Below, in pieces: positions 29,348-37,209 of a stretch of DNA of 64,000 bases. Every line of letters starts with the position of its first letter. Within the stretch, counting starts at the first letter, position 1. The position numbers and the translations under genes were made by a program. The notes under the pieces are model-generated. The model did not search any database and was not told the DNA's origin. It saw nothing but the letters and a program-made list of their open reading frames with translations. Location of the stretch: contig NZ_JAMXBE010000008.1 in the NCBI RefSeq assembly GCF_024704835.1, positions 180,918 to 244,917 on the forward strand, given 5' to 3'. This DNA is from Parapedobacter tibetensis (lineage in GTDB: Bacteria; Bacteroidota; Bacteroidia; Sphingobacteriales; Sphingobacteriaceae).

Positions 29348-29962
29348 ATGACAGGCATTATCACTGGTGATATTATCAATTCCCGAAAGTATGCTAATCC
29401 TGACGAATGGCTGATTAGGTTGAAGGTTGCTTTCAACAACATCGGGCCGACACCAAAAACATGGGAAATCAACCGTGGAGATAGTTTTCAATTGGAAATA
29501 ACCCAACTACAGGAAACACTAAAAGAAGCCCTATATATCAAAGCCATTGTCAAAAGTGTATCGGGTTTGGATGTAAGGATGGCTATCGGTATAGGAACAA
29601 AAACATATGATGCGCCGAAAATCAGCGAAGCGAACGGCGAGGCTTTCGTCAATTCAGGGAGGTTGTTCGACCAGTTGAAAAAAATCACCCTTGCTATTAA
29701 ATCGCCATGGCATGACATGGATCGATCCATCAACATGTGCTTGGAACTGGCCTTGCTAACCATGGATCGTTGGACAGCTAATTCGGCGGAAATAATGGCC
29801 CTTTCTATGGAGCACCCAGAAAAAACGCAATCCGAACTAGGCAATATGCTGCAAATTAGCCAAGGCAGGGTGAGCGAAAGGCAACAACGTGCTGGATATG
29901 ACGAAATCATGAAAATGGAAACTTATTTCAGGGAACTGGTACAACAAAAAATAAAGGGATGA
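29348..29962 (+). CDS. SatD-family protein with C-terminal helix-turn-helix
   Basis: The protein has 204 residues from the ATG at 29348 (MTGIITGDIINSRKY). The N-terminal part, with ITGDIINSR and INRGDSFQLE, fits the SatD family, whose biochemical role is not established; the spacing is reminiscent of nucleotide-cyclase-like folds. The C-terminus (about 155-195) has SELGNMLQISQGRVSERQQR, a clear sigma-70 region 4-like helix-turn-helix. The gene overlaps the next by ATGA. With the three operators just upstream, autoregulation is likely. Confidence 0.75.
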   Translation: MTGIITGDIINSRKYANPDEWLIRLKVAFNNIGPTPKTWEINRGDSFQLEITQLQETLKEALYIKAIVKSVSGLDVRMAIGIGTKTYDAPKISEANGEAFVNSGRLFDQLKKITLAIKSPWHDMDRSINMCLELALLTMDRWTANSAEIMALSMEHPEKTQSELGNMLQISQGRVSERQQRAGYDEIMKMETYFRELVQQKIKG

Positions 29963-30693
29963 CATTGTTTTTAAAATTATTGTTGGCGCATATTATCGGA
30001 GATTTTTGCTTTCAACCAAACAGTTGGGTCGCCGACAAACGGAAATATAAATACAAATCGAAAAAACTGTACCTCCACACGTTCATCCATGCTGCTTTAG
30101 TAGCCACGGCCTTCGGTTTCAATACGAGGTATTGGATGGGTTTCCTATTCATCATCGTATCTCATTACTTGATTGATTTGGTAAAACTATATGCGGAAAA
30201 CAGAAAAAATGCGCTATTATACTTTTCGCTTGATCAGGCCCTTCACCTCATCATCTTAGCCATTGTTACGCATCATTATCAACCCTTTGATTACTCATTT
30301 ACGGGTATCCTATCAACACCGCATCTGCTTTTCATTACCGCATTGGCGTTGGTCATCTTCGTTCCAGCGGTATTGATTAAAATGATGATTGCACAATGGC
30401 GCCTTGAAACAAAAGATCGACAGGGAAGCTCCTTGTTTCAAGAGGAAGATTCATTAATCCGCGCGGGAAGATTCATCGGGATATTGGAACGCCTTTTCGT
30501 ATTCATATTCATCATCACCGACCACTGGGAAGCCGTTGGTTTCCTGTTAGCAGCCAAATCCATCTTCCGGTTCGGTGATCTCCGGGAAGGGAAAGATCGC
30601 AAATTGACTGAATATGTACTTATTGGCACATTACTCAGTTTTGGCATTGCTATCCTTATCGGATTGGGTTATCTGTATTTGGCAGCAACATGA
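29959..30693 (+). CDS. DUF3307 integral membrane protein
   Basis: This 244-residue protein starts with LLLAHIIGDFCFQPNSWVADK, the DUF3307 signature with conserved His and Asp in the first helix. About six to seven membrane helices follow, with HYLIDLVK and LDQALHL segments that could bind metal. Function is unknown. DUF3307 genes often sit after SatD-like genes, as here, where the 4-nt ATGA overlap couples the two. A membrane function governed by the SatD-like regulator is inference. Confidence 0.8.
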   Translation: MTLFLKLLLAHIIGDFCFQPNSWVADKRKYKYKSKKLYLHTFIHAALVATAFGFNTRYWMGFLFIIVSHYLIDLVKLYAENRKNALLYFSLDQALHLIILAIVTHHYQPFDYSFTGILSTPHLLFITALALVIFVPAVLIKMMIAQWRLETKDRQGSSLFQEEDSLIRAGRFIGILERLFVFIFIITDHWEAVGFLLAAKSIFRFGDLREGKDRKLTEYVLIGTLLSFGIAILIGLGYLYLAAT

Positions 30694-30781
30694 TGGGCAA
30701 ACCAAGGCTGATATTTAACAGATTGAACGCGACCAAGAACAAGCAAAACGTATAAAAATTAGACAAAAACGAAAAACAATT

Positions 30782-32110
30782 ATGCATATGAACATTACCT
30801 TTAAGAAGGCCGGACTACTTGCCGCCGCCAGTATCCTTTCCGCAACTCAATTGATTGGGCAGACCCATGTAGTTAATGAAGTAAGACCTTTTGCGCCCGA
30901 AACGGAATACCGGACATGGTCTATCGGAGTACATGGTGGTCTGCTGAACCAGTCCAACCTCATTGGTCTACGTCGTGAATTTGATAAAGTGGAACAAAAC
31001 CTCGGATATGGCGTATATATTAAAAGACAAATCCTCCCTGGGTTCGGTGTCCAAGCAGAATTTGTCGGGGGAAAAGTAGGTGGCGCATATAAAGATAACA
31101 ACAACACCTTCGAGACCAAACTACCTTGGTCTTTGGCATTATCGGCGCATATTACCCTAGCCAACATCAATTGGAGGCACCACCAAGGCGTCATCAAACC
31201 GTATTTGAATGCTGGATTAGGTGCGCTTAGTTTTGAACCAACGGCGGAAGTCGATGGAATCAGCATGGAATACGATGCCTCCACTAAGCTTTTTATACCT
31301 GGTGGAATAGGGCTAAAGTTTGCCGTCGCAAATGACCTCAATATTGATCTGGGATACCGGTTAAATCTTGTACAGTCGACAACCTTCGATGGCATAGTCA
31401 ATGGTGGGTCTAAAGACATATATTCATATGCCCATTTGGGTGTCGAATTTGCATTGGGCAATAAGAGCAAACCGTTCATGGCCAACAGTAATCCGGTATC
31501 GGCCATGCAAAAAGAATACATGGCGCAATATGATGAATTATTGGCCCAAAAGGCCGCCTTGGAAGCACAGCAAGCGGAAAACAAAAAACTGCAATCCCAG
31601 ATGGAACGCCTATATGCCGACCTCGCCGATGAGGATGGAGATGGCGTGGCCAACAGGTACGACAAGTGCCCTGACACACCTGAAAAAACCAAAGTGGATG
31701 GAGCAGGATGTCCTTTACCTGAGCCCAAAGCACCTGTTGTCCAACAAGTAGCCGTTACCGAAGAAGACCGCCGGGTAGTGGATGAAGCCATCCAAAACTT
31801 GGAGTTTGATTTAGGAAAAGCAACAATCCGGCAACCATCGCACACAAGCCTCAACAAGGTTGCTGTCTTGCTCATTGAGAAAAACTTCAGCCTCAAATTG
31901 GCAGGCCATACGGACAATACCGGGTCCATGCAAACCAACATGCGTCTCTCAAAAGAGCGTGCCGAAGCCGTGAAGGCATACTTGGTAAGCAAGGGGGCCA
32001 ATCCTTCACGTATCGAAGCAACAGGATACGGCCCTACACAACCCATTGCAAACAATAGCACGGCAGAAGGCCGTCAACAAAATCGCAGGGTAGAGTTTAC
32101 ACTGTATTAA
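30782..32110 (+). CDS. OmpA-family outer membrane protein with TSP3 repeats
   Basis: The protein has 442 residues; a second Met two codons in is an alternative start. A signal peptide (about 1-24) is followed by an eight-stranded porin-like barrel (about 40-225), a short coiled coil (about 240-285), a calcium-binding thrombospondin type 3 repeat (DEDGDGVANRYDKCPDTPE) and a C-terminal OmpA domain (about 325-442). The peptidoglycan-binding residues are seen in LAGHTDNTGSMQTNMRLSKE and NRRVEFTLY. It ties the outer membrane to the cell wall. A strong terminator follows. Confidence 0.93.
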   Translation: MHMNITFKKAGLLAAASILSATQLIGQTHVVNEVRPFAPETEYRTWSIGVHGGLLNQSNLIGLRREFDKVEQNLGYGVYIKRQILPGFGVQAEFVGGKVGGAYKDNNNTFETKLPWSLALSAHITLANINWRHHQGVIKPYLNAGLGALSFEPTAEVDGISMEYDASTKLFIPGGIGLKFAVANDLNIDLGYRLNLVQSTTFDGIVNGGSKDIYSYAHLGVEFALGNKSKPFMANSNPVSAMQKEYMAQYDELLAQKAALEAQQAENKKLQSQMERLYADLADEDGDGVANRYDKCPDTPEKTKVDGAGCPLPEPKAPVVQQVAVTEEDRRVVDEAIQNLEFDLGKATIRQPSHTSLNKVAVLLIEKNFSLKLAGHTDNTGSMQTNMRLSKERAEAVKAYLVSKGANPSRIEATGYGPTQPIANNSTAEGRQQNRRVEFTLY

Positions 32111-32120
32111 GTAAGCTATG

Positions 32121-32150
32121 AGAAGGCCTCAACCAAGGGGCCTTCTTTTT
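32121..32150 (+). terminator. Rho-independent terminator of the OmpA-family gene
   Basis: AGAAGGCC (32121-32128) pairs perfectly with GGCCTTCT (32139-32146) around a 10-nt loop, and a T run follows. Confidence 0.85.
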
Positions 32151-32168
32151 ATTTTTCATCATTAAGTT

Positions 32169-32198
32169 TTGAAATTCAATTTATTATCCCTACATTTG
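32169..32198 (+). promoter_or_regulatory. Promoter of the DEAD-box helicase gene
   Basis: TTG (32169-32171), a 19-bp spacer and the exact box TACATTTG (32191-32198). The predicted start is near 32204. The 35-nt leader opens with a small hairpin, TAGGCA (32207-32212) with TGCCTA (32217-32222). Confidence 0.7.
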
Positions 32199-32238
32199 CA
32201 CCGCCTTAGGCAATAGTGCCTATTGTATATATAATTTC

Positions 32239-34011
32239 ATGAACCCATTTATTGAACTGGGAATCCGTCATGATATTGTTAATGCCATCACTGAGTTAGG
32301 CTTTGAAAAACCTACTCCTATCCAGGAACAAGCCGTTCCCGTATTACTTGCAGGCAGCAACGATTTTGTCGGATTAGCCCAAACCGGCACCGGTAAAACC
32401 GCAGCATTTGGTCTGCCCTTATTAGAACTATTGGACTTTTCGCAAAAACATCCGCAGGCGCTCATTTTGTGTCCTACGCGTGAACTGTGTTTGCAAATTT
32501 CCAAAGACATTGAGAAATACGCAAAAAATCTCCCTGATGCACGTGTTGTTGCCGTTTACGGTGGTGCAAACATCAGTGACCAGTTGCGTCAAATACGACG
32601 TGGGGTGCAAATCGTAGTTGCCACTCCCGGACGTATGCTCGATATCATTGGCCGAAAAGCCATTGATTTTTCTAATGTACGTTACGTAGTATTGGATGAA
32701 GCCGATGAAATGCTCAACATGGGCTTTCAGGAAGACATCAACAATATCCTTTCCACTACTCCCGAAGAAAAGAAAACATGGCTGTTTTCAGCCACCATGC
32801 CCGCAGAGGTACGTCGTATCGCCAAGAAATACATGACCGATCCGCACGAACTCACCATGGGCACCAAAAACACCGGCAACGAAAACATCGAACACCAATA
32901 TTATGTGGTGCGTGCCCGTGACAAGTATCCCGCATTCAAGCGTATCGTGGATTCAAATCCCCAAATTTTTGGCATCGTGTTTTGCCGCACCAAAATCGAG
33001 ACGCAAGAAATTGCCGAAACACTGATCAAGGACGGTTACAATGCCGATGCGTTGCATGGTGACCTTTCACAGCAACAACGTGACAAGGTGATGAGACGTT
33101 ACCGTGACCGCAGTCTCCAATTGCTCATCGCTACGGATGTAGCCGCGCGCGGTATTGACGTCAATAATGTGACGCATGTCATCAATTATTCCTTACCAGA
33201 CGAAATCGAGAACTATACCCACCGAAGCGGCCGTACGGCCCGTGCAGGTAAAACCGGTATATCCCTTTCGTTGGTAAACCTCAAAGAGCTCGGTAAGATT
33301 CGCCAAATCGAAAAAGTTGTTGGCAAATCTTTCGTGAAAGCAGAAGTACCAAAGGGCGAGGCCGTAGTTGAAAAGCAACTGTTTGCCCTGATTGAAAAGG
33401 TACAACAAGTATCGGTTAGTGAAAACCATATCGATCCTTACTTGCCAAAGATCATGGAAAGCTTTGCTGAACTGAGCAAAGAAGATATTGTCAAGCGGTT
33501 TGCTTCACTTGAATTCAACCGCTTCCTGGAATATTACCAGAATGCACCCGATCTCAATGTAGACCCAAGCGAGAGCCGTGGCAGTGAGCGCAGCAAGGGA
33601 AAAAGCGACCGTTTCGGCCGTGATGAATACAAATCGGATTATACCCGCCTATTCATTAACCTTGGCTCGGTGGACGAGTTCACCCGTGGCGACATATTGG
33701 GATATATCTGCAATACCACCCAGATCAGTGGCAAAGCCATTGGCAAAATCGACCTCAAAGGGGTTTATACCTTCTTCGAAGTTGAAAATGCATCGGTTGA
33801 CAAGGTATTCAGTGGATTCCAGCATATTGATTTCAATGGCCGCTCGGTCCGTGTGGAAAACGCAGGGGAGCGGGGAGCCGATGAAGGTCGCAGTGAAAAA
33901 CGCAACCGTTCATTCCGAAATGGAGATGGCGGTGGTCGTAAGCGACGGGAAAACGGCGGCGGAGGCTTCCGTGACTTCTCTGGAAGACGCCGGGAAAAAA
34001 GCCGTTGGTAA
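32239..34011 (+). CDS. DEAD-box RNA helicase with DbpA-type RNA-binding domain
   Basis: This 590-residue protein carries all helicase motifs: FEKPTPIQEQA (Q), AQTGTGKT (I), PTREL (Ia), DEAD (II), SAT (III), and HRSGRTARAG (VI) in the second RecA domain. A linker leads to a DbpA/CsdA-like RNA-recognition domain (about residues 465-545). The tail is rich in Arg and Gly, which usually adds non-specific RNA binding. Roles in ribosome assembly or cold growth are known for such proteins; which one applies is not decidable here. A bidirectional terminator follows. Confidence 0.95.
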   Translation: MNPFIELGIRHDIVNAITELGFEKPTPIQEQAVPVLLAGSNDFVGLAQTGTGKTAAFGLPLLELLDFSQKHPQALILCPTRELCLQISKDIEKYAKNLPDARVVAVYGGANISDQLRQIRRGVQIVVATPGRMLDIIGRKAIDFSNVRYVVLDEADEMLNMGFQEDINNILSTTPEEKKTWLFSATMPAEVRRIAKKYMTDPHELTMGTKNTGNENIEHQYYVVRARDKYPAFKRIVDSNPQIFGIVFCRTKIETQEIAETLIKDGYNADALHGDLSQQQRDKVMRRYRDRSLQLLIATDVAARGIDVNNVTHVINYSLPDEIENYTHRSGRTARAGKTGISLSLVNLKELGKIRQIEKVVGKSFVKAEVPKGEAVVEKQLFALIEKVQQVSVSENHIDPYLPKIMESFAELSKEDIVKRFASLEFNRFLEYYQNAPDLNVDPSESRGSERSKGKSDRFGRDEYKSDYTRLFINLGSVDEFTRGDILGYICNTTQISGKAIGKIDLKGVYTFFEVENASVDKVFSGFQHIDFNGRSVRVENAGERGADEGRSEKRNRSFRNGDGGGRKRRENGGGGFRDFSGRRREKSRW

Positions 34012-34032
34012 TCTATTAGTAGAACCCAAATA

Positions 34033-34068
34033 AAAAGGGCTTGCAGAATATAATCTGCAAGCCCTTTT
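34033..34068. terminator. Bidirectional terminator between helicase and MFS genes
   Basis: AAAAGGGCTTGCAGA pairs perfectly over 15 bp with TCTGCAAGCCCTTTT around a 6-nt loop. T runs follow on both strands, so it can end both convergent transcripts. Confidence 0.92.
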
Positions 34069-34095
34069 CTATTTTATTCCTTACCGGGTATCACC

Positions 34096-35475
34096 CTAAT
34101 CTTTCAAATTGACCAACTTCATTTTCGGAACCAAGGATTTCATAATTACCCATGCCAGCAAATAAGCCACGGCACACACCGAAAACATAATGGTATACCC
34201 TGTTGTGATATCATCTATCGATGCGTAATGGTCAAAAACGGCCCCGCCCGTTTTACTCATCACCACACCACCCATACCACCTGCCATACCACCAATACCC
34301 GTCACCGAGGCAACGGTGATTTTAGGAAACATGTCTGACACCGTTGTGAAGATGTTGGCAGACCACGCTTGGTGGGCAGATGCACCAATACCAATCAGTA
34401 CTACTGGAATCCAGAAGCTTATGCCGCCCAAGGGTTGTGCAGCCAATACTAGTAACGGGAATAAGGCAATGATGAGCATCGCCTTCATGCGCCCATCGTA
34501 TGGCGTGTATCCTTTCTTAATATAGTACATCGGGAACCACCCACCACCAATGCTGCCGAACATCGTCATGCTGTACAGCACCGCAAGTGGCAATATGATG
34601 GCCGTACCCTCCATGCCATATTGTGCCTTAAGATAAGCCGGCAACCAAAACAGGAAAAACCACCAGACGCCATCGGTCAGGAATTTCCCAATCGCAAACG
34701 CCCATGTCTGTCGGTATCCCAATAATTTCACCCATGGCACTTTCTCGGCCTTTTCTTCCTCCTTGTCGGCAGGCACATCCACTATCTCCTCGTCACTTTG
34801 GATATAGGCCAGCTCTGCAGCTGACAACCGTTTTTGCTTCTCTGGCTTTTCGTAGAACCAAAACCAGAAAATAAGCCAAAGAAAACCTACCGCTCCTACG
34901 CCGATAAATGTGCTCTGCCATCCCCAATGATAGGCCATCCAAGGCACGGTAAGTGGTGCAAGTATAGCGCCTACATTTGACCCCGAATTGAATATTCCCG
35001 TAGCAAACGCTCGGTCTTTCTTCGGGAAATATTCCGCCGTGGCTTTAATCGCAGCAGGAAAGTTGCCCGATTCCCCGAATCCAAGGAACGAACGTGATAC
35101 AATGAAGCCCACCACGGAAAAGGACAACCCTGAAATCCCCACAATTCCAAGGATAGCCACGGTACCTTGGCCGATTGGTATGGCAACGGCGTGGATCATT
35201 GCTGCCACTGACCAAATAATGATGGCCAAGGCAAATCCCCATCTGGTGCCCAAACGGTCAATAATACGTCCAGCGAATAACATGGAAATGGCATAAACAA
35301 ACTGAAAGGCCGCTGTAATATTGGCGTAGTCTGTATTTGTCCAGTTAAACTCTTCTTCCAAGGCGGGTTGGAGTAAACTGAGCACTTGCCGGTCTAAATA
35401 ATTTATAGTTGTTGCTACAAATAATAATGCACATATCGTCCATCTGTATTTGCCTATTGGCTGAGGTAATGACAT
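34096..35475 (-). CDS. MFS hexuronate transporter (ExuT-like)
   Basis: This 459-residue, 12-helix major facilitator protein has the ACS-family signatures: NYLDRQVLSLLQPAL in helix 1, FAGRIIDRLGTRWGFA between helices 2 and 3, and RSFLGFGESGNFPAAIKATAEYF near helix 4. This subfamily imports galacturonate and glucuronate. The charged loop between helices 6 and 7 (about residues 220-250) is the usual central loop. It sits next to uxaC, as expected for inner-membrane import of sugar acids, and has its own promoter with a LacI-type operator. Substrate is inferred from family plus context. Confidence 0.88.
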   Translation of the reverse strand: MSLPQPIGKYRWTICALLFVATTINYLDRQVLSLLQPALEEEFNWTNTDYANITAAFQFVYAISMLFAGRIIDRLGTRWGFALAIIIWSVAAMIHAVAIPIGQGTVAILGIVGISGLSFSVVGFIVSRSFLGFGESGNFPAAIKATAEYFPKKDRAFATGIFNSGSNVGAILAPLTVPWMAYHWGWQSTFIGVGAVGFLWLIFWFWFYEKPEKQKRLSAAELAYIQSDEEIVDVPADKEEEKAEKVPWVKLLGYRQTWAFAIGKFLTDGVWWFFLFWLPAYLKAQYGMEGTAIILPLAVLYSMTMFGSIGGGWFPMYYIKKGYTPYDGRMKAMLIIALFPLLVLAAQPLGGISFWIPVVLIGIGASAHQAWSANIFTTVSDMFPKITVASVTGIGGMAGGMGGVVMSKTGGAVFDHYASIDDITTGYTIMFSVCAVAYLLAWVIMKSLVPKMKLVNLKD

Positions 35476-35505
35476 AATATAAGTTTAATAGAATTAGTCG
35501 TTGTC

Positions 35506-35523
35506 GATGTAAACGTTTACATC
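35506..35523. promoter_or_regulatory. LacI-family operator before the hexuronate transporter gene
   Basis: GATGTAAACGTTTACATC is a perfect 18-bp palindrome with the central CG and TGTAAACG core typical of LacI-family sites. It lies just downstream of the -7 box, over the predicted transcription start, which is a repressor position. No LacI-family gene is in the window. Confidence 0.8.
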
Positions 35524-35526
35524 AAC

Positions 35527-35534
35527 CAAATATA
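35527..35534 (-). promoter_or_regulatory. -7 box of the MFS transporter gene
   Basis: Reads TATATTTG on the minus strand, an exact TAnnTTTG box, 52 nt before the ATG. The start would fall inside the palindrome. The rest of the 195-bp gap up to uxaC holds no other clear signal. Confidence 0.6.
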
Positions 35535-35670
35535 TAAAGAGTTGAAAGAAAACCATTCCTTTACCCTAATTAATTTGCGAAATCGTTTTCGTTCATTACT
35601 GATTTTTCCGGTAATCTCATTTTATTCCTTTTAATTATCCAAGCTGATGTCATATAGGTATTCCCATCAT

Positions 35671-37080
35671 TTAAGCATTATTCCAACCGAAATAATTATT
35701 TGCATTGTTGTATGAAATATCCTGCACAATTTGGCCCACCCATTCCATATCATGAGGAAGCTCGCCATTCTCGATTTCCGTGCCGAACAAATCACACAAC
35801 AGGCGCCGGAAATATTCATGCCTTGGGAAGGAAAGAAAGCTTCGTGAATCGGTCAACATGCCCACAAATCGGCTCAAAAAACCCATATTGGACAGTGCGT
35901 TTATTTGTTTGGTCATTCCATCTTTTTGGTCGAGAAACCACCAAGCTGAGCCATACTGGATTTTGCCTGCCATCGAGCCGTCATTGAAATTACCAATCAT
36001 CGTAGCCATCAACTCATTATCGGCCGGATTGAGGTTATATAAGATGGTCTTGGCCAACTTGTCTTCCTTGTCGAGCCTATCGAGAAACTTCGACAGGTTT
36101 CTCCCCTGTGAAAAATCTCCGATGGAATCCCATCCCGTATCTGGACCCAATTGGCGCATCATACGCGTATTATTGTTACGCATCGCCCCTAAATGGAACT
36201 GCTGCACCCATCCTTTTTCGGCATCCCATTGGCCAAAGAGCAGCAGCATCGCCGACTTAAACTTGCGATGTTCTTCCACGGATATTTCTTTGCCACTCAT
36301 TGACTTGTCAAACACCCGATTAATCTCATCGTCGGTGAAATCATCACAATAGATTTCTTCCAATCCATGGTCAGACACCGAACAGCCCATTATGGCAAAG
36401 AAATCATGGCGGTTTTTCAAGGCACGCACAAAATCCGCATATGAACCAATGGTGATGTCTGTAGCGGCTTCCAACGTGGTGACGTATGCTTTGAATTTAC
36501 CCAAATCATCGAGGTTCATGGCATTATCCGGGCGAAAAGCGGGTAAAACCGGTATTTCATACCCCTCATCTTTCAATTGCTGATGGAAGTGTAGTGGATC
36601 CACAGGGTCGTCTGTTGTACAGATGAGCTTCACGTTCATTTTTTTGAGTAGGCTCCGTACCCGATATTCAGGTGTTTGCAGTTTTTCTTGTGTCTCGTCG
36701 AATATCCTATCTGCGCTCGCTGCGTTCAATGGTTCGTATATTCCAAAATACCGTTGCAATTCAAGATGTGTCCAATGGTATAGTGGATTCCTTAGCGTAT
36801 AGGGTACCGTCTCCGCCCATTTGCGGAATTTCTCCCGGTCTGGTCGATCACCCGTGATATAGCTTTCATCCACACCGTTGGTCCGCATGGCCCGCCATTT
36901 ATAGTGGTCACCATTGAGCCATACCCGTGTGATGTTGTCGAATTGGGTGTTTTCCGCTATCTGTTGCTGAGGGAGGTGGCAATGGTAATCAATGATGGGC
37001 ATATGAGCAGCATAATCATGATATAATGTCTGGGCCGTCTTGGTGTTCAGCAGGAAGTGCTCATCTAAAAACTTTTTCAT
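35671..37080 (-). CDS. uxaC: Glucuronate/galacturonate isomerase
   Basis: This 469-residue enzyme isomerises D-galacturonate to tagaturonate and D-glucuronate to fructuronate. It has the amidohydrolase-like metal motif IIDYHCHLP near the N-terminus, CTTDDPVDPL and ILYNLNPADNE further on, and the C-terminal LSFPRHEYFRRLLC segment. Length matches the family. It is the last of the three-gene uxaB-uxaA-uxaC set. The 129-bp gap before it contains octamer repeats that run close to its start codon. Confidence 0.96.
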   Translation of the reverse strand: MKKFLDEHFLLNTKTAQTLYHDYAAHMPIIDYHCHLPQQQIAENTQFDNITRVWLNGDHYKWRAMRTNGVDESYITGDRPDREKFRKWAETVPYTLRNPLYHWTHLELQRYFGIYEPLNAASADRIFDETQEKLQTPEYRVRSLLKKMNVKLICTTDDPVDPLHFHQQLKDEGYEIPVLPAFRPDNAMNLDDLGKFKAYVTTLEAATDITIGSYADFVRALKNRHDFFAIMGCSVSDHGLEEIYCDDFTDDEINRVFDKSMSGKEISVEEHRKFKSAMLLLFGQWDAEKGWVQQFHLGAMRNNNTRMMRQLGPDTGWDSIGDFSQGRNLSKFLDRLDKEDKLAKTILYNLNPADNELMATMIGNFNDGSMAGKIQYGSAWWFLDQKDGMTKQINALSNMGFLSRFVGMLTDSRSFLSFPRHEYFRRLLCDLFGTEIENGELPHDMEWVGQIVQDISYNNANNYFGWNNA

Positions 37081-37094
37081 ACTGTATAAGTTCG

Positions 37095-37166
37095 CTTATT
37101 TGTTTATTTGCCTATTTGTTTATTCGTTTATTTGCCCATTCGTTTATTCGCTGATTTGCGTAGTCG
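37095..37166. repeat. Octamer repeats upstream of uxaC
   Basis: Nine head-to-tail 8-bp units lie at 37095-37166. They vary around TTTATTTG; exact or near copies include TTTATTTG at 37103 and 37127 and TTTATTCG at 37119 and 37143. The run begins 15 nt upstream of the uxaC start codon, so slippage would change the leader length. Confidence 0.7.
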
Positions 37167-37205
37167 CTAACGGCAAATTAGCGAAGAGCAAATCTTCAAA
37201 TCAGC
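37150..37205. other. Nested dyads between uxaA and uxaC
   Basis: An outer pair GCTGATTTG (37150-37158) and CAAATCAGC (37197-37205) encloses an inner hairpin TCGCTAA (37164-37170) and TTAGCGA (37178-37184). On the mRNA this would fold just after the uxaA stop and could stabilise the upstream message or pause transcription. There is no T run, so a simple terminator is unlikely. Confidence 0.45.
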
Positions 37206-37209
37206 AAAA

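Noticed and set aside
30847..32061. A 404-codon open frame on the minus strand
   Set aside because: It lies wholly antisense to the OmpA-family gene, which has a signal peptide, barrel, TSP3 repeat and OmpA domain plus terminator. The antisense product is Ser/Pro-rich and resembles nothing.
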